In this document: positions 26,101-33,545 of the stretch, one piece after another
Layout: each line of letters begins with the position of its first letter
How positions within the stretch are numbered: position 1 is the first letter of the stretch
NCBI RefSeq assembly: GCF_017571525.1
Contig: NZ_JAGETY010000002.1
Location: 124,001-188,000, forward strand
Direction of reading: 5' to 3'
DNA length: 64,000 bases
DNA from: Hymenobacter sp. BT559
Lineage (GTDB): Bacteria; Bacteroidota; Bacteroidia; Cytophagales; Hymenobacteraceae
Position numbers and translations under genes: made by a program
Notes under the pieces: generated by a model
Database searches by the model: none
What the model saw: only the letters and a program-made list of their open reading frames with translations
Told to the model about the DNA's origin: nothing

Positions 26101-28392
26101 ATCAACTACGATACCTGGACGGCCGGTGCCGGCAACTACGTGCGCTACAACGCCGACGGCACCATTGTGGCCAACAACCTGCGCCTGAGCAATGGCACCT
26201 CGACCCTGGTAGTGCAGAGCCAGAACCCGGCCGTGAACACCTCGCCGCTAGCCCTGCGCTTCGAGCAATTTAACCTGGGCATTGTGAGCAGGGCCATCGG
26301 CCAGCGCGACTCTACGCTAGGGGGCACGCTCAATGGCGAGGCCGTGGCGCGGGGGCTGGGCACCAAGAAGCAAGCCTTTACGGCTAATTTGACCATCAAG
26401 GACTTGCTGTACAATAAGGTAGTGCTCGGCGACCTGGCCTTGCAGGCCAGCAACCCAGTGGCCGACCGCTACGACGTGAATGCCCGCCTGACCGGCGGCG
26501 GGGGCAACGACGCCACCCTGCACGGCACGTACAACACGGCGCCCAATGCCACGCCGCTGGCCTTCGTGCTCGACGTGGCCCGCCTCAACGTGAAGACCGC
26601 CGAGCCGTTCTCGGCCGGGCAAATCAGCCAGAGCACGGGCTTCCTGACGGGGCAGCTGAACATAGCCGGCACCCCGAGTGCGCCGCAGGTGCGCGGCCAG
26701 CTCACTACCTCGCCCGATGCCAGCTTTGTGGTGCCGCAGCTAGGGTCACCGTTCCGCCTAGTGAGCCAGCCCGTCACGTTTGATGATAAAGGCATCGCCT
26801 TCAACAACTTCACGGTGCTCGACTCGGCTGGCAATAAAGCGGTGGCCAATGGGTACTTGCTGACCAAGAACCTGCTTGACTACGCCTTTGACCTGCGCGT
26901 GACCACCAACGACTTTATGGCCGTGCGCAGCAAGCGCACCGAAAAAAACACGCTTTACTACGGCCGCCTGGTAGTGGACTCGGAAACGCGCCTGACAGGG
27001 CCGCTGTCACTTATCAAAATAGATACCCGCGCTACGGTAGTGAAGGGCTCGGACCTGACGGTAGAAAACCCTTCGGCCGACCCTAGCGTGGTAGCCCGCG
27101 AAGGCATTGTGCAGTTTGTGGATTTGAAGATGCGGCCCAAGCCGCACCTGGTGGTGCTTACCGACCCCGATTCAACTAACACCAGTGCCATTGGCTACGA
27201 CCTCACGGCCACGATTACCATTACCGATAATACGCCCTTCACCTTTGTCGTTGACCCGGTGAGCGGTGATAACCTGCGCGTGCGGGCGGCGGGCACGCTC
27301 ACCACTACGCTCGACCCGAGCGGCAACCTCACCCTGACCGGCCGCCTCGACGTGACCCGGGGCAAATACCGGCTCTCGCTCTATGGCCTGGCCACGCGCG
27401 AGTTTATCATCACCCGGGGCTCGTACCTGGTGTGGAACGGCGACCCTTATAATGCCGACCTCAACATCACGGCGGCTTACCGGGTGAAGGCTGCCCCGGC
27501 CGACCTGCTAGCCGCCCAGGGCACCCTCGACCCCACGGCGAGCACGGTATCGCGCAACCTGATGCCGTTTAACGTCTTAATTAAGGCTACCGACCAGCTA
27601 AGCAAGCCCACTATCAGCTTTGACATAACGCAGCCCCCTAGCTCGACCAGCAGCCCGGTGGGGGCGGAGGTAGAAGCCGTGCTCGGCAACCTGCGCCAGC
27701 CCAGCCAGACGTCGGAGCTAAGCAAGCAGGTGTTTTCGCTGCTTGTGCTAGGCCGGTTTATTCAGCAAAACCCCTTCCAGACCACGGCTGGCGAGGGCGT
27801 TGTGGCCAGCCAGCTGCGCGGCTCGGTGAGCCAGGTGCTCACCGACCAGCTCCAGAACCTGACCGGCAAGTACCTGGCCGGCCTGGGCCTCGACCTGGGC
27901 GTGACCAACCAGGCCGACTACAGCAGTGGCTCGGCCCAGGGCCGCACCGACCTCAACGTGGCCGTGCGCCGCCAGCTGCTCAATAACCGCCTCACCGTGC
28001 GGCTGGGTACCGACGTGCCGCTGAGCGGCAATACCGGCACCCAGGCCACCCAGGGCAGCAGCGCCGCCAGCAACTTCGCCGGCGATGTGAGCATCGAGTA
28101 CACGCTGCTGGCCGACGGCCGCCTGCGCCTGCGCGCCTTCCGCCAAAACAGCTACGAAGACATCGACGGGGCCATCGTACGCACGGGCGCTTCGCTGGTC
28201 TTTCAGCGCGACTACAGCAATTTCAAGGACTTATTTGAGAAAGTGAGCCGCGACGTGAAGAAGGAGCGCCGCCAGACGCGCAAGCAAGACAAGCTGGAGA
28301 AGGAAGAAGAAAAGCGGCGCGACCAGCACCTGACCGACTCGACGGCCGCCGCCAACGGCGCCATGCGCGCGGATAGCATCAAGAAGAAATAA
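23167..28392 (+). CDS. tamB: Translocation and assembly module protein TamB
   Basis: A very long protein, about 1741 residues from the GTG at 23167, which is 5 codons before the inner-membrane anchor (RRFLYVVFGLIALVLLLVIG). The open frame extends back to 22975, but those residues look non-coding and almost touch the divergent moxR, so the start is uncertain. Behind the anchor comes an extended, beta-strand-rich body of AsmA/TamB type. The C-terminal DUF490 domain (LTGRLDVTRGKYRLSLYGLATREFII, VWNGDPYNADLNITAAYRVKA, EAVLGNLRQP) is diagnostic. TamB bridges the periplasm and is thought to carry lipids or help outer-membrane protein assembly with TamA. The very end is highly charged and Lys-rich. 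TamL is the next gene. Confidence 0.92.
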   Translation: MSVYLRRFLYVVFGLIALVLLLVIGVVVFLQFPAGQDFVARRAEGYLRDKLKTEVRLGTFRTDLRHAINFDNVYLADQQRDTLLSVGHLGVSLDIWALLHKQVNIKDVELENGRVRLTRTEPDSVTNYGFIVKAFSTPTAPVDTTSAGLKYDIGRVHLANILFTQQDQVAGSDLRARLGDLLVNMDEVDVDKSVYKVDNVALRHAAIRMEQTKTAPELDNKKPTKPLDLTFGLNRATLEDVAFTYKNEPAAQYIDSKVGLADVTAKNIDLLREHIDLNKLTLKNTTFAYAQNKNITPEKAPINPAKAVRKVNEAAEKANPNPIRWRVTLGQSDISGLAVNFDNFNDPKLRSRYPALDYSHLHFTDLVLNTRDLVATPNRTAGRIDNLAGRDQSGFAITSARANAVYDSVEIKLDSLNLVTPNSHIRRSLAIRYKSLGAIAADLPNLGLSGDLRTTRLGFRDVLYLVPSLADTPPFTTGPNQSILLSGLVTGRLGDLLVRNLDFVGLRNTVVQARRAHIVGLPNVDSRLFVDLDIQRFSTTRADLLSVLPKGTVPSNISLPPSLSVSGTFRGRPTTLAFDTNLKLRSTYGNVAFSGRLGAKQANGQQPLVGTFAVQNFDAGKLLKDPAIGPITGTGRINATGNLQDPNTLVGKLTANIQSARYNGYTYHGVSTAVDIDRGKYTIAASSHDDPNLDLDLKAVVNLRDAKNPSYEVTSLNLRGANLTALGFYTGGNLQVKGDLKANLRGSSLNTINGTFSGNHIVLVKDKQPFALDSVQGRIVQNASRTAIDFNSNVAAINLDGNVHLGDLATELQKHVNRYFHLDGVTPFRDPSANRQFTYLLRVKRPRILTQFVSGLKRISPFTLAGDYSRAAARLTAKSTIRFIRYQNYRLDSVKLDVGSDPQKLDYAVRLARARQDTTLSLRRPSIVGNLADNKINTRVAILGDSSNRERLALAGTVEALEQHGHDAYEFVAAPEQIINYDTWTAGAGNYVRYNADGTIVANNLRLSNGTSTLVVQSQNPAVNTSPLALRFEQFNLGIVSRAIGQRDSTLGGTLNGEAVARGLGTKKQAFTANLTIKDLLYNKVVLGDLALQASNPVADRYDVNARLTGGGGNDATLHGTYNTAPNATPLAFVLDVARLNVKTAEPFSAGQISQSTGFLTGQLNIAGTPSAPQVRGQLTTSPDASFVVPQLGSPFRLVSQPVTFDDKGIAFNNFTVLDSAGNKAVANGYLLTKNLLDYAFDLRVTTNDFMAVRSKRTEKNTLYYGRLVVDSETRLTGPLSLIKIDTRATVVKGSDLTVENPSADPSVVAREGIVQFVDLKMRPKPHLVVLTDPDSTNTSAIGYDLTATITITDNTPFTFVVDPVSGDNLRVRAAGTLTTTLDPSGNLTLTGRLDVTRGKYRLSLYGLATREFIITRGSYLVWNGDPYNADLNITAAYRVKAAPADLLAAQGTLDPTASTVSRNLMPFNVLIKATDQLSKPTISFDITQPPSSTSSPVGAEVEAVLGNLRQPSQTSELSKQVFSLLVLGRFIQQNPFQTTAGEGVVASQLRGSVSQVLTDQLQNLTGKYLAGLGLDLGVTNQADYSSGSAQGRTDLNVAVRRQLLNNRLTVRLGTDVPLSGNTGTQATQGSSAASNFAGDVSIEYTLLADGRLRLRAFRQNSYEDIDGAIVRTGASLVFQRDYSNFKDLFEKVSRDVKKERRQTRKQDKLEKEEEKRRDQHLTDSTAAANGAMRADSIKKK

Positions 28393-28448
28393 GTATTGGG
28401 AATGAGGCACTTGAAACCGGATAAATTGATGAAACCTGTTTTAAAAGC

Positions 28449-28543
28449 ACATCATGCGGCGCTTGTCGAAGCAGCCAGTTCGCCCCGTTGGAGTATTACT
28501 CCAGCGGCGCGGGCTAGCTACTTCGGCAAGCTCCATATGACGC
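28449..28543. repeat. Degraded inverted repeat of family B between tamB and tamL
   Basis: The left arm contains CATGCGGCGCTTGTCGAAGC and the right arm CTTCGGCAAGCTCCATATGACG, recognisable but decayed relatives of the 51103 copy, with CAGCGGCGCGG in the loop. The ATG of tamL (28537) lies in the outer end of the right arm. Confidence 0.7.
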
Positions 28544-30879
28544 GTTTTTTCACTACCCTTCTGTTTATCAACTATTTCCGGCGCGCTCATTTTACATTAG
28601 CCTTCGGCCTGGCTGCAGCGCTGCTGCTGGGCTCCTGCTCGGGCCTGCGCTACGTGCCCGAGGGCCAGAAGCTGTACACGGGCAGCAAAGTGACCATCGA
28701 CTCGCCGACCAAGCTCAAAAACCAATCGGCGCTGCAAACGGAGCTGGCTACCCTGGTGCGGCCCAAGCCCAATTTCTCGTTTCTGGGCATGCGGCCCAAG
28801 CTGTTTTTCTGGCACTTGGGCGTGGGCAAGGAGAAAGGGCTAGGGCACCTTCTGGCCGATAAGTTTGGTGAAGCCCCCGTGCTGCTGAGCCAGGTAAAAG
28901 CCAAGCAAACCCGCGACCTGATGGTGAACCGCCTCCAAAACCGGGGCTACTTTCACGGGGCCGTGACGAGTGAGGTAAAGACGAAAGCCAACACGGCCCA
29001 GGTAGACTACACGGCCCGCCCCGGCCAGCAGTACACCATCCAGGAAATTCACTTCCCAGGCCGCGACACCTTGATTGACAAAGCCATCCGGGGCACGCAG
29101 GCGGCTAGCCTGCTCAAAGCAGGCGACCCCTACGACCTCGACGTGCTCACCAACGAGCGGGTGCGCATCGACCTGGCGCTCAAAAACGAAGGGTATTATT
29201 ACTTCAACCCGAACTACCTTCTATTTCAGGTCGATAGCACGCTGCAGGGCAAGGTAAACGTGTATTATAAGGTGAAGAACGACGCGCCGGCCAAGGCCCT
29301 GCGGCCTTACTGGCTCAAGACCATCACCTTGAATACCAACTACGTACTGACCGACACCACGAGCCGCCAGCCAGTGATGTTTGAGAAGTACCGCTATTTC
29401 CCCGACGAGAGCGTGTTTCGGGCGCGGGCCATTACCAGGGCCGTTTTTCTGCGCCCCGACAGCTTGTTTCGGCAGCGGCGGCGCGACCAGACGCTGTCGC
29501 GCCTCATGAGCCTGGGCACGTTTCGCTTCGTTGAAATCAAGTTTCGGCCCTCGGCAGCGGGCGACTCGGCCGGCCGCGCCCGCCTTGACTCCGACGTGCT
29601 CATGACCCAGCTCAAGAAGAAAAGTTTGCGCGCCGAGCTGCAGCTTATCAGCAAGAGTAATGGCTTTACGGGGCCGGGCCTTACCATTAGCTACCGCAAC
29701 CGCTCGGCCTTTCGGGGCGCTGAGCAGCTCATTATCAACGGCGTGGCCTCTACCGAAACCTCGACCCGCGCCCCGGCCGGCGCCGAGAGTCGCAGCAATA
29801 CGGGCCTTATTTCCAATGAGTTTGGGCTTAATGCCCAGGTTATTGTGCCGCGCCTCATTGCGCCCGACCTGCCGTTTCTGGACCCTCACCTGGTCAACTC
29901 GGACTTTCAGCCGCGCACCAATTTTGGGACGGGCGTGCGCTACGTGTCGCGCTCGGGCTACTTCAGCACCACCAGCTACAACCTCAACTACGGCTACAGC
30001 TGGAAAACCAAGATTACCAACGAGCAGGAAATCAAGCTCATCGACGTAGCCTATAATGCTTTCACCAGCACGGCTGCCTTCGATTCGGTGCTACGCGCCA
30101 AGCCCTTTCTGCGCCAGGCCTACCAGTCGCAGTTTATCTTGGCCAGCTCGTACCGCTATACATACAACCAGCAGGTTCTGGAACAGCGCCGCCAGCAGAT
30201 TTTCTTCCAGGGGCAGGCCGAGGTAAGCGGCAACCTGGCCAATGCTATCAGCAGCGCTGTGGTGGGCAGCAAGTCGCCTACCGAAAAGTACACCGTTGCG
30301 GGTCAGCCCTTTGCGCAGTACGCCAAGTTTGACCTGGAGCTGCGCGAATACTACCGCATCAGCCCCAAGACTACTTCTGGCAACCGCATCGTGGGGCGCT
30401 TGCAGATAGGCATAGGCCTACCCTACGGCAACTCATCGGGCGGCTCGTTGCCCTACCTGCGCCAGTACGGTATCGGCGGTCCCAACTCCATCCGGGCTTT
30501 TGCCGCCCGCCAGATTGGGCCGGGCTCGTACAAGCCCACCGGCACCGACATCGTAAACAGCTACTACGACCAAGTGGGCGACCTGCGCCTGGAAGGCAAC
30601 ATCGAGTACCGTCAGGATTTGTTTCCCTACGTGAAGGGCGCCGTATTTCTCGACGCCGGCAATATCTGGCTCCTGAACAATGACCCCCAGCGGCCGGGGG
30701 GCCAGTTTGTGGCCAGCCAGGCCCTGAAGCAGCTGGCCGTGGGCACCGGCGTGGGCTTGCGCATCGACGTGCAGTTTTTCGTTGTGCGCTTCGACTATGC
30801 CATTCCGCTGCGCGCCAACTACGGCACCCCCGACGACAAGGCCGGCCGCCTGAACCTGGCCATCGGCTACCCGTTCTAA
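28537..30879 (+). CDS. tamL: BamA/TamA-type outer-membrane lipoprotein TamL
   Basis: A 780-residue protein. The ATG at 28537 gives a signal ending in the lipobox LLLGSC (Cys34); upstream residues in the frame belong to a repeat element. It holds POTRA-like domains (VNRLQNRGYFHGAVTSEVK, YTIQEIHFPGRDTLIDK, LKNEGYYYFNPNYL) and a 16-strand Omp85 barrel toward the C-terminus (YGIGGPNSIRAFAARQIGPG is the loop-6 region with its RAF motif; VRFDYAIPLR and LNLAIGYPF end the barrel). The Bacteroidota version, a lipoprotein TamA relative called TamL, pairs with TamB. Here they are adjacent in the order tamB-tamL. Confidence 0.93.
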   Translation: MTRFFTTLLFINYFRRAHFTLAFGLAAALLLGSCSGLRYVPEGQKLYTGSKVTIDSPTKLKNQSALQTELATLVRPKPNFSFLGMRPKLFFWHLGVGKEKGLGHLLADKFGEAPVLLSQVKAKQTRDLMVNRLQNRGYFHGAVTSEVKTKANTAQVDYTARPGQQYTIQEIHFPGRDTLIDKAIRGTQAASLLKAGDPYDLDVLTNERVRIDLALKNEGYYYFNPNYLLFQVDSTLQGKVNVYYKVKNDAPAKALRPYWLKTITLNTNYVLTDTTSRQPVMFEKYRYFPDESVFRARAITRAVFLRPDSLFRQRRRDQTLSRLMSLGTFRFVEIKFRPSAAGDSAGRARLDSDVLMTQLKKKSLRAELQLISKSNGFTGPGLTISYRNRSAFRGAEQLIINGVASTETSTRAPAGAESRSNTGLISNEFGLNAQVIVPRLIAPDLPFLDPHLVNSDFQPRTNFGTGVRYVSRSGYFSTTSYNLNYGYSWKTKITNEQEIKLIDVAYNAFTSTAAFDSVLRAKPFLRQAYQSQFILASSYRYTYNQQVLEQRRQQIFFQGQAEVSGNLANAISSAVVGSKSPTEKYTVAGQPFAQYAKFDLELREYYRISPKTTSGNRIVGRLQIGIGLPYGNSSGGSLPYLRQYGIGGPNSIRAFAARQIGPGSYKPTGTDIVNSYYDQVGDLRLEGNIEYRQDLFPYVKGAVFLDAGNIWLLNNDPQRPGGQFVASQALKQLAVGTGVGLRIDVQFFVVRFDYAIPLRANYGTPDDKAGRLNLAIGYPF

Positions 30880-31073
30880 TAGCTCTACCAGCGGGGCTAG
30901 CCCTTGAAATGGGGAGCCATGTGGCTTCTCATCTCATCCCCACCTGCACCGCTGGTACAGCTATTGAACGTGCGCGGTGTGGGCTACAGGCCTAACTGGT
31001 CGGCGTAGCACTATAGCTAGCTTAGGCAGGAAGAAACTGGAAAAGGCCGCAGCGGCATTGGGAAGGCAACGGT

Positions 31074-31081
31074 TATGTTTG
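31074..31081 (+). promoter_or_regulatory. -7 box TATGTTTG upstream of the M13 peptidase
   Basis: An exact TAnnTTTG match 52 bp before the ATG at 31133. The nearest TTG (31058) is closer than usual. Confidence 0.5.
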
Positions 31082-31132
31082 CCGAACTGGCGACTGCGCC
31101 TTTTCTCTCCTTCCCCTCCTACCCTCTTCGAT

Positions 31133-33241
31133 ATGACCACTTTTTCTTCGCTCGCAGCCGGTACGCTGCTTGGTGCGGGGCTGCTGGGGCTAGCCGGCTG
31201 CGCCGGCAGTGGCCCGGCTGCCCCCGTGGCTACTACCACCGCTAGCCCTGCACCGCCCGCGCCACCCATGCTCAAGGGTGTGGGCCTCGATGTGGCTGAC
31301 CTCGACCGCTCGGTGTCGCCGTGTCAGGATTTTTACGAGTTTTCGGGTGGTAATTGGCTCAAAGCCAACCCTATTCCGAGCTATGCTACCAGCTGGGGCC
31401 CGCGCAACCTGCTAGGCCTGCGCACCCAGGCCACCCTCAAGCAGATACTCGAAGAGGCCGCTGCCAACCGCAGCGCCGCGCCGGGCTCGAACACCCAGAA
31501 AGTGGGCGACTTCTACGCCTCGGCCATGGACACGGTGGCTATCGAGAAAGCCGGCCTCGCGCCGCTGCGGCCCGAGCTAGCCCGTATCGCGGCGCTCAAA
31601 ACCCGCGCCGGGCTGCCCGCCCTCATTGCGCACGAGCAGGAGCTCGGCACGGGCACTTTCTTCCGGGGCGGCGTGCAGGTCGATGAGAAGAACACCACGC
31701 GCTACGTCATCGGCCTCGACCAGGGCGGGCTGGGCATGGGCGACCGCGATTACTACCTCAAGGATGACCCGCGCTCGCAGAAAGTGCGCGCGGCTTACCA
31801 GGCCTATATGCAGCAGCTATTTGGCCTGCTGGGCGATAACGTGGCCACGGCCCAGCGCAACGCCGCCACCGTAGAGCGCATCGAGAAGCGACTGGCCCAG
31901 GCCAGCAAAACCCGCGTGGAGCTGCGCGACCCGCAGGCTAACTACAACCAGATGGCCCTAGCCAGCGCCGCCCAGCGCTACCCGGCCCTGCAGCTACCCA
32001 AGCTGCTGGCCGATATGCAGCTAGCTAAAGCCCAAGAGATTATCGTGGGCCAACCCGCGTTCTTCGATGAGGTAAATAACGTGCTCAGGACCGAGCCGCT
32101 GGCTGACCTGCAAACCTATATGCGCTGGCACCTGGTGCGCTCGGTAGCCACTACCCTGCCGGCCGCTTTCGTCGATGCTAACTTTCGCTACAACCAGGTG
32201 CTGACCGGCGCCAAGCAGCAAGCTACCCGCTGGAAGCGGGTGCAAGCCGCCACCGATGCCACGCTGGGCGAGGCCTTTGGCCAGCTCTACGTTGATAAGG
32301 CCTTCTCGCCCGAGGCCAAGCAAAAGGCGCTGGAAATGGTGGCCAACATCAAGGCCAGCATGGCCGAACACATCCAAACCAACACCTGGATGAGCGCGCC
32401 CACCAAAGCCGAGGCCCTGAAAAAGCTGAATGCGCTACGCGTAAAAATCGGCTATCCCGACCAGTGGAAGGATTATTCGGCCCTAGCCATCAGCCGCGAG
32501 AGCTACCTGAAAAACGTGCTGGCCGCCCGCCTCTGGGAAAGCCGCCGCGAGGCTGCGCGCTTCGGGGGGCCCGTCGACCACACCGAGTGGGGCATGACGC
32601 CGCCCACCATCAACGCTTATTATAACCCGGCGCTCAACGAGATAGTATTTCCAGCCGGCTACCTGCAGCCGCCATTCTTCGACCCCAAGGCCGACGATGC
32701 CGTGAACTACGGCGCCATCGGCGGCGTGATGGGCCACGAAATGACCCACGGCTTCGACGACCAGGGCCGGCAGTACGACAGCCAGGGCAACCTGCGCGAC
32801 TGGTGGACGCCCCAGGATGCGGCCGAGTTTACGAAGCGCGCCGCCGTGGTGGGCCGCCAGTACGACGCCTTCTCGCCCCTCGACTCGGTGCACGTAAACG
32901 GCAAGCTCACGATGGGCGAAAACCTGGCCGACTTTGCGGGCCTCACCATCGTGCACGGCGCCCTCGAAAAGCAGCTCCAGCAGCGCTACGGCAACGGCCC
33001 GCGCCCGCTCTACGACGGCTTCACGCCCGAGCAGCGCTTTTTCCTGAGCTGGGCCCAGCTGCGCCGCCAAAATATTCGGCCCGAGGCCCTGCGCCAGCAA
33101 ATCCAGACCGACCCGCACTCGCCGGGCCAGTACCGCACCATCGGGCCGATTATGAACATGCCGCAGTTTCAGGCGGCTTTCGGCTGCAAGGAGGGCGACA
33201 AGATGGTGCGCACCCAGGCCGACCGGGCAGTTATCTGGTAG
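31133..33241 (+). CDS. M13 family zinc metallopeptidase (lipoprotein)
   Basis: A 702-residue neprilysin-like peptidase. The start is the ATG at 31133, which gives a lipoprotein signal with lipobox GLAGC (Cys23); the frame extends upstream with no such signal. Family motifs: the N-terminal SVSPCQDFYEFSGGNWLK, NAYYNPALNEIVFPAGYLQPPFF, the zinc site HEMTH (His535, Glu536, His539) and the third ligand Glu596 in GENLADFAG. The C-terminus ends in RAVIW as in the family, where a Trp is typically last. It should hydrolyse short peptides in the periplasm or at the cell surface. It stands alone between its own -7 box and a terminator. Confidence 0.95.
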   Translation: MTTFSSLAAGTLLGAGLLGLAGCAGSGPAAPVATTTASPAPPAPPMLKGVGLDVADLDRSVSPCQDFYEFSGGNWLKANPIPSYATSWGPRNLLGLRTQATLKQILEEAAANRSAAPGSNTQKVGDFYASAMDTVAIEKAGLAPLRPELARIAALKTRAGLPALIAHEQELGTGTFFRGGVQVDEKNTTRYVIGLDQGGLGMGDRDYYLKDDPRSQKVRAAYQAYMQQLFGLLGDNVATAQRNAATVERIEKRLAQASKTRVELRDPQANYNQMALASAAQRYPALQLPKLLADMQLAKAQEIIVGQPAFFDEVNNVLRTEPLADLQTYMRWHLVRSVATTLPAAFVDANFRYNQVLTGAKQQATRWKRVQAATDATLGEAFGQLYVDKAFSPEAKQKALEMVANIKASMAEHIQTNTWMSAPTKAEALKKLNALRVKIGYPDQWKDYSALAISRESYLKNVLAARLWESRREAARFGGPVDHTEWGMTPPTINAYYNPALNEIVFPAGYLQPPFFDPKADDAVNYGAIGGVMGHEMTHGFDDQGRQYDSQGNLRDWWTPQDAAEFTKRAAVVGRQYDAFSPLDSVHVNGKLTMGENLADFAGLTIVHGALEKQLQQRYGNGPRPLYDGFTPEQRFFLSWAQLRRQNIRPEALRQQIQTDPHSPGQYRTIGPIMNMPQFQAAFGCKEGDKMVRTQADRAVIW

Positions 33242-33267
33242 GCCAGGTAGGTTGCTACTCGCATCTA

Positions 33268-33302
33268 AAAGAGGCCCTAGCGTTTGCTAGGGCTTCTTTT
33301 TT
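33268..33302 (+). terminator. Intrinsic terminator of the M13 peptidase gene
   Basis: GAGGCCCTAGC pairs with GCTAGGGCTTC across a short loop, followed by TTTTTT. Confidence 0.88.
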
Positions 33303-33365
33303 GTGATTGGTGAGGCTGTTCCTACCCGGCTAGAAAATACCGCTTACTAAAAATTCGGGCATTTT

Positions 33366-33406
33366 AGCCTATCACAAACGTTTGCCAGCCTATCACAAAC
33401 GTTTGC
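33366..33406. promoter_or_regulatory. Tandem palindromic operator upstream of the GH10 xylanase
   Basis: A 20-bp unit, AGCCTATCACAAACGTTTGC, occurs twice exactly (33366-33385 and 33387-33406), offset 21 bp or two helical turns. Each copy holds the perfect palindrome CAAACGTTTG (33375-33384, 33396-33405). The AAACGTTT core with central CG resembles LacI/GalR-family operators. A weak promoter candidate lies downstream (TTG 33447, TAATTTTA 33465-33472), placing the sites about 60-100 bp upstream of transcription start, as for an activator. The cognate regulator is not in the window. Apart from this, 33303-33545 shows nothing else. Confidence 0.75.
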
Positions 33407-33545
33407 AGCCTTTTAATAGCCCATGTACTTCATAAACAAGCATTTATTGAGCAGGTTAGCGGGTTAATTTTAGCTATTGGCTAGGGGCTTTGCCAGCCTC
33501 GCACCGGCCGCTGGTCCTCCTTTTCCCACCTAAATAAACTTCGCT

